64,000 nt of DNA, from assembly GCA_025331565.1 (NCBI GenBank), contig JAFREQ010000009.1:4143501-4207500 (forward strand), given 5' to 3'. Under the pieces are notes generated by a model. The model worked only from the letters and a program-made list of their open reading frames with translations. It searched no databases and was not told the origin of the DNA. Origin of the DNA: Holacanthus passer (taxonomy: Eukaryota > Chordata > Actinopteri > Pomacanthidae). The translations under genes and the position numbers were made by a program. Positions 44,230 to 55,999 of this stretch are shown piece after piece (the first letter of the stretch is position 1; the number at the start of each line of letters is the position of its first letter).

Positions 44230-47200
44230 GTTTCTATCAATCAGGATGGTGAAGCTGGTATACAAATCAGCGTTTCTGAGTGGGTGACTGCACCACTATA
44301 TTTGATAGTATTGGATTCTGTTTGCTCTGTTTCTGTTTGTAACTGCTTATTGGTGCTTTGAGTACTTTGCAACAGCATGTAAACTGTATATATATTTTTT
44401 ATTTAGGTATTTTAAATGTGACTTCAAATAGATGACCTCCTCTGAATTTCATGGTTGCACCGTTAATGTTAATTTATTAATGTTTGTGCTATCTCAAAGG
44501 AAATATTCTTCAGGATTTCATGAGTGAATTACTTTCCAGGGTACACCTGTTGATATGCTGTTGTTACTTGAGTTCACTTGTGTTCAAGGCCACTTGATAC
44601 CAGAGTTTTTGTTGACTGCACACAGTTTTTTATAAGTTGTCAGCATAAAAAAGACTTCCTCAACTGGCGGTCCTGGTGTCAGGACTGTACTGAAAGTGGT
44701 AGGTATGAGAGGCTATGGATTCATGCAGAATTTATGGTGCTTAGTCTTTCACTTTCTATTCTCTATGCCTGTAGTAAAAGATGCAGGGATATGGAGCTGT
44801 CTCTGTCATTAGAGTGTGGCTCAGGCTGCATGTTTCTGTCTAAGAGAGTAGTAACTGAGCTGTACCCAAACCCAACAGGCACTGTTTTTTATGTCAGGAC
44901 CATACGCAGTTAATGTAAGCTGAAAGACTGACCTTGTGTTACCATGCCATGCAGCTGTTGTTACCATGCTTACAGCTTGCCTGTATACCCTGATTACACA
45001 GGCGTGGGCACCTTGTAAATGACCATCAAAATGGCATTGTTTTATATAGGTTATAGGTAGATTGTTTTTGCACACACGTCTCACCATTGACAATATTCAA
45101 GCCTTAATCTTCATGAACTCTTGAATTCAACTGTGGTCCTAACCGTTGTTAACGGAACTATTTACATAATCCACCCATCTTGGTTTATTTGGAGTCATAG
45201 AAGCATTCACCATGGATGGCTTTATCCTCAGGTCAATGTTTCTTCTAGCAACACTAAAGTTCCATTTGCTGCTGCTGCTGCTAGCTAGTCTAGCCCAGCT
45301 GATGTGATTGAACCTGACCCAAGCCAGAACATTATTTCTAAATTTTTTGTCCAAACCTGACCTGACCTGTCAGACTTGGGTCAGATATCAACCCTCTATC
45401 TGTCATGCAGTCTCTGTCCAGGATAGGCCTAGACTACAAATTTTTAATGACGAGGCATGAAATATAAAAAAATATATACAGTCCCTATAGATGAAGGTTG
45501 AGGAGGAGTGGAGGATGAGGAGCTGATATAGGGCCATTGTTGTTAGAATAATGGGAACTAGGAGGGGGAATGCAGAGTCATTGGCTGCATGTTGATATTT
45601 TTTCAAAATTCTGGATTGTAATGTCAATAATTTGAGTGGTGGCAGTGGTCAAAGTGAGGCAATTTAATGAGGTAATGAAAGGAAAGGACTTCTGAAATAC
45701 TGACCACAACAAGCTGATGGAGCCTACAGAGTGATGGACAGCTGAGATAACAGGCGGTGTCCTGTAAATGTAGCAAAGATTATCCTGCCTAGTGTGTCTT
45801 CAAACACATTTCATAACCATATGGATAATCAGTAGAGTTGCTGCGATTTTGTACAGAGAAAGCAAAAGAGAGTGTGAGAGCTAAGATAAAGTGTCTTGAA
45901 ATACATGGATGCAAGTATAGAGATTAAAATCTGATCATTTCTTTTGTGCATTATGGGATCGAATTTAAATGTGAAAGGATTTAAAAGTTTTGTTGTCCAA
46001 GTCCAGCCAAAGATAACCTTCCCCAAAGTTGTTGATGAACAAGCGTAATACTCAAAAGAGGTAAGATTATAATACAGTATTTAAAATGGTTTTAAGCTGA
46101 CCATTTATTTATACAACCAGTGCTATTGGTGTTCACCACAAGGTTTCTTGATGACTTGTCATGCAAATGTGTTATCCTCCTCTCTGCCAGGTGTACATTC
46201 AGCCTACAAAGTCACTTCCTCTTTTGCTGTTTATGTTCATTTCATTAGAATGAATTTGAAGTCTATTTGGCTACCATACAGCACACTAGATGACTCTGAC
46301 TTATCGGCAGAAACCAGAGTCATTTAATGCAGCCAGAGACTCAGGTTGATAACTAACATAGTATAACATTTCAGTGGCCCACTATCTTTGTGCTAAATAC
46401 TGCAACGTACAACAACATCAGAGGAAGTTCTTCTTCTGCTACTTGTGCTTCAGAACTCTCTCACCTTTCCCAAAGGCACAACCAGGAGCAAAAGCCGTAC
46501 AACACATCCACAAATATTAATAGTCAATTATGAGTACTGGATCCTGGAAAACATGTTAAATCAATACATCTTGGAATATAAACCGCACCTGTCTAGAAAT
46601 GAATTTCAAATTAACCTGTTAGGTTGATTAAATTAAATTATACTGAAAAATACTTTGTTAGGTCCCTGATAACCAATACAGAACAATTAATAGAAGGAAA
46701 TGCTCCAAATAATGAACCTGAACAATCTAAAATGCATTTAATACATAAATTCACGCTTTTCATCCTGGGCAGCTGCTCCAACAACCAACCTGAGAAAATG
46801 TAAAGCAAGCCTCTGCACTAGAAATCAATTTCATATTCCATCCATTAATGTTAAATCCTCATGTTCTGCTGGTATTCTGAACAATTGCTGTTCAGTTTAA
46901 CTATGCCACTGCATTGGAGTACAGCGCATAAATCCACTGCTGCATTTGTTTATAGACAGTACACTATGTGAGCTATTGTGCTGAACTATTGGGTTGCCAC
47001 AGTTTATACCCTTGTCCATGCATCCTGCCTCATTGTTGCCAAAGAAGAAGCAACAAAATGTAAATGTTGTGTTGTAAACAATCACACCACATCAAATTAA
47101 TTGTAGTTCACACACTTTTGTCTCTAGCCAGTAGATTGATTATGCAAACCAAACAGCTAACAGTTATTATTCTCAAATATGTCACAGCACTACAATTAAA

Positions 47201-47314
47201 ACAACTTCCACAGTCTATCAAGGTAGTGCAGAACATGGCTGGAACCCTGCCAGCACCAGTCAGCAGATGTCAAGAGAGTGAAACACTGCTATTATCAAAG
47301 TAAACACTCTTTGC

Positions 47315-47315
<1 letters not shown>
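44230..47315. other. no confirmed gene; exon-like segment at 44644-44698
   Basis: 44644-44698 (+) lies between acceptor ttttttataagttgtcag and donor AAAGTG|GTAGGT and is open in phase 0 (HKKDFLNWRSWCQDCTES). It is short, and no homology is recognised. 45268-45282 is a small CTG repeat. 45290-45400 contains 'acctgacctgacctg' words that may be an old element. The remainder is AT-rich. Confidence 0.35.
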
Positions 47316-47356
<41 letters not shown>

Positions 47357-47396
47357 GAAAGAAAGAAAGGAAGAAAGAGAGAGAGTGTGTGTGTGT
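47316..47396 (+). repeat. compound (GA)n-(GAAA)n-(GT)n microsatellite
   Basis: Pure GA repeat, then GAAA units, then GAGA and a short GT stretch; all-purine on the + strand for about 70 bases. Confidence 0.95.
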
Positions 47397-48295
47397 TTAA
47401 GTAAGCAAGAGAGAAAGAAAGAGAGAGCATGAGTGAGACCTTAAGACCTTGTGCATGATCTATAAAAAGTGAGTCAATATTGCCTGAGGGTACATACTAA
47501 CTTGGTTCCCTGTGGTATCTGTGTATGTCATCATTTTATATAAGCTGTGCACCCTGTCAGTCTCTTCCAGAGCACAGAAGAAATTGAATAAATATGAGTT
47601 TACCACTCACATCTACTCCACTGGTCATTTAATCTATTTGGGGCATTAGCAGACAGAGATGCATTGAAGCTGTTGGACTCTATTGTCTTTGTGTTTATGT
47701 TTATATTTGCCAGTGTGACTGAACAGAGGTTGAAAGCAACGCCTGTAAAATTAGCAGCATTAAAGTCTGAATATTACACTAATGAGTTGGAATTGTATCT
47801 GTGCTGTAGAGGCCATGTGACTCATAACTAGGCCCTGGTAATTAGCTGGAGCTGAAGGAAATGTTCAGTGTTGTGTCTATAGCATAGTTCGGTCTGTGTA
47901 AAGTCATAGAGTGCCTGTTTGAATATTGTTGCTGTAACCGTTTTATCTTTTATATAAAATGCATCAAACTGTCAGAGGTTTAAAATGGATTTGTTTTTTA
48001 TGTTAATAATGCAGAGGCTGCACACCATCTCATACTGTCTAATCTAGTACTCCTCACCTCTCAGTACAGAAGTGCAGAAGTCTTGTTCTGAAAATAAAAG
48101 TCATTCTACACCTAATAGCTCCTTTATAAATCAATTACCTGTAAAGTCAAGCAGGTATTGTAGTTGTGGAAGAGATTTCATAGGCCGATGTTTGTGTTTT
48201 GTAACTGCAGTTATCAGATGTGACAGGCAAAACCTGCTTACAGGGCTCTGGAGTCTTTGCCCTTCGTCCTCATCCAGCCATCTATTTATTTTTCT

Positions 48296-48540
48296 TTAGC
48301 TGGTGCAGGCTTGCGGTTGCAGCAGGTTAACCATAGATGTCCTTCTCCCAACCACATCTTCAAACTCTTCCTGGTGGATCCTGAGGTGGTGCCAGACCTT
48401 GTAATATTATAATCCCTCTTGCATATTTTTATTTTTATTCTGGATCTGCCCCAGGGTCTCCTCCAACTTTGAAGTGCCTATATGGAATACCTTCACAGAA
48501 AAGCAGTCAGGACGGATTCTGATCAACATTATCAATGAAC
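48296..48540 (-). mobile_element. LINE 3'-region fragment
   Basis: Read on the + strand: 'cttcctggtggatcctgagg' then tggtgccagacc, 'ataatccctcttgca', 'ctggatctgccccagggtct' then cctccaac, and 'ggacggattctgatcaac'. These follow in order the reverse complement of the common teleost LINE 3' region also seen on the + strand at 19.77 kb. Degraded; no frame left. Confidence 0.65.
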
Positions 48541-48549
48541 AGGATTTGG

Positions 48550-50620
48550 ACTGTATTCACGAAACATTTCAAGACATTTCAAGAGTAGCTCCTAACTAGC
48601 AGATTTAGAAGTGACTCCTGTGGAGGTTACAAACAAAAACACTTGCCATTACTGGACTGCTGGATGCACCAACAAAAATAAAAATGTGTCTGTCACCAAG
48701 AATAACTGTCTGATTTAGGTGGTTGATGAAAGCTATGGTAATAATACTGTTGACGTTGTTGTTAAGTGTCCAGGCTGAACCGTTGAGTCCAGGTGGCTTG
48801 CTGCATCTGAGGCTGCTCTTTGAAAGACATCATGTCCCTGATTGGTATCACTGTCTGGGAGACAGTGTTTGTCCCTGTAGGCTGTGGCTCCTCATGCATA
48901 TATCACTTATCTCACATGCTCAAGTTCATTCACGTGTTAGCAGACACAATTTTGGTATGTTGTGGGGATGCAACAGCTACCTCCTTTGAAGAGAGTAATT
49001 GTACTGTAATGTGTCAGACAGTTTGTTGCCCACGGTTGGCACAAGGCCATTCTTGCATCTATGGCACATTGGTTTTACTTGTATCGTTACTTTCAGCATT
49101 GGATTTAAGACAAATTTCAGTACCGTGTTTACAGAGTCTATATTGCATTTACACTGTGAGTGATTTTCCGCATGACAGGCTTGGCACAGTAACACGTTTT
49201 CTATGTGTTGATGACATGTCAAAGGTTTGAGTTCCTCCAAACTGATATACATGCATATCAAGTGTCTCTTCATCTTTCTGCTTTAATGTGGCAGTTTTTT
49301 CTTTTTCGCCAATCTTCCCTTGTAGCAATATCCCTTGCAAAACTGATCCACCAGGTTTTTTTCAATGAAGAGAAATGAGGAACTTCACATATGACTCTCT
49401 GCTCACATACTTTAGATATGCTCATATTCTAATGGAAATACCTATACGTTTAAGTTTGTTTTCAGACCATCAGGGAGACTTCTTTATTTTTCTACTTTAT
49501 ATAGGTGTTTGTAGGCTGTAGCCCTTTTCATATATAGAGAAAAGGTTAAAACAGATTTTTCTATGTGACTTTAGTAATGGCACATGCCAACAGCTTGAAC
49601 ATTTTCTTATAAAAATATATAAAAAAAAGAATTTCTAAACATGCTACCTCCATCCAAAAAAAAAAGTGTAGTCCTTTTTGTTGATTCTCATTCCATTGCA
49701 TGGCCTGTGTGGAAAAAGAACGTGGCAAGATTAAGGTGGCGAATTAAGGGTTGTCAAAAGTTGTCAAAAACCATTTTAAACTGTCCTGGGACATGTCTTC
49801 GATGTCATGTCCTTCAGACCCAAGGTGAGTCTGTCAAACGACTTCTCTACTTATGATTTATCCGCCTTTATCATTTGTCAGCAGTTGTTTCCTTCCTCAG
49901 TATCCTCTGTCTGACTTTAAAGCCCAGTTGCTCCCTGGAGGCTGCCTTTAGATGAGTGGTGTCTACATTACAGTACGAACACCATTTTTGTATTTTTTAA
50001 GACCAACCAGACCCAGAATCAAAAAGACTGAAGAAATAGGGATGTATCAGTTTCAAACAAATGATTAGATAGATAAACTCTAGACACTGAAAAATTTAAG
50101 TATCAGGTACTGTAATTATTGCCTTTCATAACCAAAAAATGTTTGGCAAATGTTTTGTGCTGAGTCTTTCAGGTATCACCAGCCACCACAAATAATTAAT
50201 GGGGAGCATTAGAATTCATTATTATTATTCATGAAGTGAGTTTACTTGCCAGAATCGTTGACCCTGTGCTTCCCTCCCTTTTTTTTGAATGGTGAGTTGT
50301 TAAATTCAAGGCCACCTTGATAATAGATTAAATAAGAGAGGATGTTACACAGGTGGTTTTGTGGGGATGACGTTGGATCTCGCCAAAGAAAAGGTGAATC
50401 AGCTTTATATTTTCAAGTCTGGAGTACATACCACTGCACAGAGATGCAATCCATGTAAGATGTTGTCTGATCCATACAGCGTCAAGTGGAGTTAATTTAC
50501 TTAACCTGCTGAGCAGAAAAGCAGCCAATTATTGGTCCTAATGCATGTTGCATGATACAGAATTACCAAGACCAAAAGTCAATTGCTCAGATTTCTTCAC
50601 AAAGAAACATGATTTTAATT
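48550..50620. other. no confirmed gene
   Basis: Overlapping frames at 48723-49273 on both strands are open for 90-136 codons. The - strand one is Cys/His-rich ('LLCQACHAENHSQC', 'CHRCKNG'), which could be a degraded zinc-ribbon element fragment, but I cannot name it. A strong donor CCCAAG|GTGAGT at 49823 has no clear acceptor. The rest is AT-rich. Confidence 0.35.
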
Positions 50621-50940
50621 ACAGCTCCAATTCCAAAAAAGTTGCCACGCTGTGTAAGACGTAAATAAAAACAGAATGTAATCATTTGTAACAAACTGTT
50701 GACCAACAACAGTTTTACAAAGTGTTTCTGAGTCCATGCAGTCATCTCCTTTATACAATCATGTGTTTGACAAAGTGGTGAACCTCGCTCCATCCTTTCT
50801 TGTGAACGACTGAGTCTATCCAGGATGAACCTTTCATACCCAATCATGATACTATCACCTGTTACCAATGAACCTGTTTACCTGTGGAATGATCCAAACG
50901 GGTGTTTTTAATCATTCCACAACTTTCACAGTTGCTAATA
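50621..50940 (+). mobile_element. CAACCCC-family element, left part
   Basis: The left end 'agctccaattccaaaaaagt' then tgcc matches the inverted end of the 13.57 kb copy. The inner part 'caaagtggtgaacctcgctc' and 'cccaatcatgatactatcac' then ctgttacc is shared with that copy in the opposite orientation. A - strand frame of 93 codons (50587-50868, 'SRSQERMERGSPLC') is a shred of the family's transposase. The right end is absent. Confidence 0.7.
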
Positions 50941-51709
50941 TTGAGACACACACAAAAAAAGAGTTTTTCATCTTGATTGCTGGTTTCCATGATATAACAC
51001 ACACCTGAATGACAAAATTAGTTCTTTTGTTGATATTTTTATACCAAGTCAAATCAAGCTGAATCAGTCACACAGTGGTGTCTAGTTTTGTACTCATTGA
51101 TTTTTGCTTGCATATTGCTTTGTAAATGCTTTGGGAAGTGAAACAACGGTGCTTGCCCGTCATGTGCATCCTTCGCCTGTGGTATTGTAGTGCCTGTGGT
51201 TTTCAGCTGTCCATTTATATATGCCACTACTCTGCTGTAGTATAAAGAGCCTTGCATAAAAAAAGGCATGGTTTGCAAGCACAAGTTGTAAACTATGCCT
51301 TGTCTTGTCACTGATTGGTTGGGGGGGACAAGACAGTCTGCCTTTGTGAATTGAAAATGAAATACCAGCACGTATAAACACTGTTGCCATATTTACAATT
51401 AAGGTGTTCGTATGACCAACAAAACTAACATTTGGGCAGTGACACATTTTTATATATACACGTCATATGGAACAGAGGGGTAAGACTTACAACTAAGCTT
51501 AAGTTGTTCCAATGGGGGTGAAAACCAATTTTTACAGTCACAGCCACATTTTTTTAACACTTCCTGCTCTCAACCCTTGTCTTCTCAGCCATACTCAGCA
51601 CACACCCTTATCAAGGCAAGGTCCTTTACAGGTGGTGCTGTGACGTGAATATGAGATAAACCTCCTCCACACTAAGGATTTAAGGCTGAAAAACAACACA
51701 CTATGAGGG

Positions 51710-52350
51710 CATTCGGAGAGCGCAGACCTCTGCCAAGGTCAATAGTTCACTCCTCTATGATATGTAAATCATATATTTATATATAGATATATTTCCAAAA
51801 CTATTAGAATTTTAGATTGAGATGCTTAGATGTGGATTATATGTGAGTAAGACTATAATTAATTGCATGATGTTTGTGTATTTATGTTTCCATATCCATA
51901 CCTCAGCTTGAGAAAGAAGTTGTTACAGTTGGGGTGTTGTTACACTTGTACTGGTTCTCCCATGAGCGGTACACAATGACTGCTTTCTGTGTGACGTTTG
52001 AGCATGTGTTGGCTACCCCAGAGGATTACTCGTACCTGTGAATGTGGATTGTGATATTGTATTTCTACAATTGACTGTTTTGTCACTACTGTACTTTACG
52101 ACCACCTACTGGATTTTATTCTACCATGGCCAAATGTCCAATGTTGCAGCATTAAGGAAAGTGGAAAAATAAATTGTTTATTCCTCCTTGTGATTCAAAT
52201 CTGCTCCAGAATTTAATGGGCTCTTTATTGGCCCATGCTGCACCCTTCCACCAGGTTCCTAAAATGTTGGGCCTGTAGTTTTTCTGTAATCCTGCAGACA
52301 AACAGACCAACAAACCAAACTGAAAACATAACCTTCTTGGTAGGGAAATC
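51710..52350 (+). repeat. teleost repeat with CTCYGCCAAGG ends
   Basis: Starts 'gagagcgcagacctctgcca' then agg and ends 'ctgaaaacataaccttcttg' then gtaggga. Internal 'ggcccatgctgcacccttcc', 'gcctgtagtttttctgtaat' and 'cctgcagacaaacagaccaa' match a repeat seen throughout teleost genomes. The ends are weak inverted repeats of each other. About 640 bp, no frame. Confidence 0.6.
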
Positions 52351-52944
52351 TAGATGAACTTGTTTACTGACTTCTTTATTGCACCACTTGGACCATAAGG
52401 TTCCAAGAGTGGATGGCTTTCATGGTTAGCATGGTTTTATTATTATTTGCAGCATGTTGATATGTTCTTGAATGTATGTGTTCATATCAGGGTCACTGGC
52501 CTGTGGACCTTTGAGGAAACTGGAGCTCTGATGCTGAAAACAACAAATTAATAATTAATAAATTTTGGACAGACACCAGTACAGACTGTCTCAATGGACC
52601 ACAGGCTGCTGTTTGATGTTATATCCCCTGCCTCACTGTCACTATTTTCACTCTGAGGAGAAGACCATCTCCTGGTTCTTGTGGCCTAGAACCACAAATG
52701 CCCAAATTAGGAACACTTTATCAGAAGCTGTGTTTTGTCATATCGTACAGTTTGGTGCAATCAGCAAAGTAATCGTAGTCACTGCTGCTGTTTTTCCCTA
52801 ATTTGTTCTCAGTGCTGTTTGATGGTTGTCAGACCTCACAAGCCAAGCCTATGCCAAAGCTTTATTTTTGCCTGGTCAGATACCATTATCTGTAGATAAT
52901 AGTGTGACTCACCTCCTCTTAAAACCAGAACCTTTAACAACTGT

Positions 52945-53357
52945 TAAAGTAATTATTGCAGATTTTGTTTTGTCAGTTTGAAAATCAGAATTAAAGTGTT
53001 GCATTTGTCCAGTCAGGTGTAGGTGCCCATACTTTTTTGAGTGTATCCTCTTTTGCCTGGAGGACACAACATTCATGATTTCCAAAAACAATTTGACATG
53101 TAGACTCGACAGATTCACAGGACACTTTTCCACTTTGCATCAGTCTGTCTCAGATGAGCTAGGTCCCAGAGAATTCGGCAGAGTTTTTGAATGTTGTTGA
53201 TATGTAGTTTTTGCATGGTAGAGTCTTCTATTAATATTTGTAGATGCAGTGATGAACTATGTTTACTGACAATGGTTTCCTGAAGGATTTGCAATTCATT
53301 GCTTTCTGTTTTTATGTAGGTTTACACAGTTGCCCAACGTTTTTGGAATCAGGGTTG
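52945..53357 (+). mobile_element. CAACCCC-family element, right part
   Basis: The right end 'ttgcccaacgtttttggaat' then cagggttg stops at 53357. Interior 'ggaggacacaacattcatga', 'caggacacttttccactttg', 'cagatgagctaggtcccaga' and 'ctgacaatggtttcctgaag' belong to the transposase region, and a 74-codon - strand frame (52909-53133) begins 'MEKCPVNLSS' and includes 'FLEIMNVVSS'. Internally deleted before the right end. It complements the copy at 50.62 kb but in the wrong order to be one simple element. Confidence 0.7.
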
Positions 53358-53655
53358 TACGGTTATAAATCTTCAACCCTTGAACTGTGATGTGCAATTT
53401 CCCTAATTTTGACTTGACAAAAATGTACTGACATTTACTGTAAAAGTTATTGTTGTTCTATATAACACCATATAATATACACTAAGAGACCAGAAACACA
53501 GAAACTATGAACATTGTAATTCTATCCAACAGTGCTGTAATAAATAAGAGATTTGTGAAAATTAACACTGTGTAAAAGAGGTGTTGTTTCAGCTTTATGA
53601 TAATTTTTGAAGCTGTAATTTGCACTTGTAGTGTTGTTTAGATTTTTTTCCAATA

Positions 53656-54734
53656 CAGTGGGCTCCAAAAGTCTGAGGAAAATAGTCATTCTACTTTTAT
53701 TTTGCATTTGTTTTGAATGTAACACTTTTTAAAATATCAGTTTAGTAATTTAAGTTAAAAAAATATAAATGAATTTCAGAATATCTTTCTATCTTAGTAT
53801 TTGGAATGTCAGCCTTTTGCTTTAAATCCAACATGCAGTAGGCCTGGCATAGATCTCAAAGGTTTGTGCAAAACCTGACGATGAACCATGTTATCACAGG
53901 CTGATTTAACAATGTCCCAAAGAGCTTCTTGTGATATCACAGAACACTTGGCTTTGTCAGTCTTCAAGTGCCCCCATAATTGTTCAAATGGGTTGAGGTC
54001 AGTTGACTCTGGCAGTCAGGACTCCTTGGTCCTCTTGGTCTTCAAGTAGTTCTTGCAAAGCTTTGGGGTCATTATCCTGCTGCAGCATGAATCCTTCTCC
54101 ACAAAGAGGCCAACTAGATTGTATAGCATGTCTCTGAAGAATGGAGTGGTACTCCTTTGTCAGTCTGTAGTCAGTTTGGTGCAGGTGTCCAACTCCAGGG
54201 TAGGAAAAACGCCCCCAGACTTATTCCCACATATTTCCACCACCATGTTTCACTGTCAGTTTGATACACTTTGGATCCCTCTCTCTTCTCTACAACTGAT
54301 CTGGTTTCTGCAAAGAATTTTAGTTCCATGCACCGCCCCTTTAGAAACCTTTAGTCTTGCCACGATTTGACGCTGAGACAGCCTCTTTCTTAGAATAACA
54401 ATTTGACTTGAGACACTTTCACTTAGTTCTAATGTCATGTTTCCCACGACCACAGTGCTACTTAGTAAGCAATGTTTTGCTGGAAACTTGAGCCACAACC
54501 AAATTTAAAACAGGTGAACACTGAACATTGAGTCACTTGAGCGAACAAATTTGCTTAAACTTGATCGCTGACCTAGAAATAGTGCAGAATCTTAAATATT
54601 TCTTCTTCATTTTACATGTGACAACTTCCTGTTTTTTCAATGTTTGTGAATCCTCAAACTTTCTGATTATTTCCAGGTTGACATGAAAAATATTACAGAT
54701 TTTCAATGTCGTCTCAGACTTTTGGACCCCTCTT
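53656..54734 (-). mobile_element. Tc1-like transposon relic with both ends
   Basis: The left end CAGTGGGCTCCAAAAGTCTG is preceded by TA. The right end (reverse complement gaggggtccaaaagtctgag) is near 54734. Length about 1.08 kb. The - strand between them is a decayed Tc1 transposase. Near 54400 a helix-turn-helix segment contains 'RLSQRQIVARLKVSKGAVHG'. 'MLQQDNDPK', with the second catalytic Asp, lies at about 54060-54090. 'STDLNPFEQLWGHL', with the catalytic Glu equivalent of NPIExLW, lies at about 53980-54010. Then the C-terminal helix region runs to about 53830. At least one stop and frame changes break it, so it is inactive. A shorter 80-codon frame (54256-54498) is its N-terminal piece. 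Confidence 0.85.
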
Positions 54735-54759
54735 TATGTGTTTATTTCTTTAGAACACA

Positions 54760-55990
54760 GCAGGAATACAAACAAATAAAATAAAAACAATAAACAAACA
54801 TCACACAACATTAGTAAATAACAATAGCCACAGTCATGATTACATTAATACAAAGCATTTTTTCTTTCAAGAGTACAAAAGTGGTAAAGAGGAAAAAAAG
54901 GAAGATTCACAGCAATGCTTTACATTGCACAGATCACATTAGTCCTTACCCTGAAAAAAATTCACAACAGGGTCCCTGATATTATTGGAACACACCTCCT
55001 CTATCTTCATTATAAAATCTCAGTCTCTCCAGATGTAATGTGTTTTCCATTTCTCTCCACCTCCAATCAAATGTGGGTAGAGCTTCCATTTTCCACATTC
55101 GCCAGATTAACTTCTTGTTGTCTTCTTCTCCCTGGAATAAAAGCGTCTCTGTAACATTTTAAACTGTATAAGTCTATGTCTGATATTGACGGAGGAATCA
55201 TGTATACTCTTTAGGGTATTCATCCCAGACCTCATCTTAAAGTTCTACATCCAGCTCGTCTGCCCACGCCCATTTAAGTCCTGCCGTGTTCAACAGAGCT
55301 CTGTTATGTAGGATGTAATATAAAAGGGAAACAGCCCCGTGAGTAACAGGATCAAATTTATTTATTGCTTCCAGTGATTCATGCCTGTCCAAGATTTCAA
55401 ATTTAGGCATATGTTTTTTGACATAGTTGTGAATTTGTAAATATCTGACAAAACTTGATGCAGTAAACAGCTCGTAAGTGTGCAAGTGAGGCAGAGTTCC
55501 CATCAATATAATTTACATTGTATAATACACATACCTCTCTGTTTCCAAGTTGAAAAAACAAAATCTTTCAGGCCATGTATAAGGGAATGATTTTTATTAA
55601 TTGGAGTATCCTTGTGGATGTTTGGAGCCTTAGTTTTATCTGCTTCCAGATTTTTATAGTGCTGCCAACTGCAAAGCTGTTAGTACAATATGACTTATTA
55701 AATGTAGTGGGGCTTTTGAGGAGAGCAACCAAGGAAGACTTACTGCAAGGCAATTTTCCTATGTGTGACCATGCTGGCCAGGAGTCTGTGGTAGAAAGGG
55801 GGGCTTTTGTCCACCATGAAAGAATGGAAAATGAGCAGCCCAATGACACATTTTAAGGTTTGGTAGGTTAAAACTACCTGTGTTTTTTGTTTGTTTTTTG
55901 AAAGAGAGATTTGATGGCTTTATAGTTCCAAATAAAGGGTATAATAATCGAATCCAATTGCTTTAAATAGGAGTGAGTAAACAGTATTGG
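54760..55990 (-). mobile_element. L1-type LINE ORF2 3' remnant
   Basis: The - strand carries the C-terminal part of an L1-clade ORF2. 'LDSIIIPFIWNYK' lies near 55950. 'LGCSFSILSWWTKAPL', 'DSWPAWSHI' and 'IKIWKQIKL' lie within 55849-55620; 'FVRYLQIHNYVKKHMPKF' lies near 55430; 'TAGLKWAWADELDVEL' ends at 55237. All are in the order expected downstream of the reverse transcriptase domain. Frame shifts separate the pieces. An A/C-rich stretch at about 54760-54800, T-rich on the - strand, may lie near the 3' end. 5'-truncated and inactive. Family call from motif order. Confidence 0.75.
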
Positions 55991-55999
55991 ATTATTTAC

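Noticed and set aside
47316..47396. CRISPR-like or satellite array
   Set aside because: Plain compound dinucleotide/tetranucleotide microsatellite without spacers.
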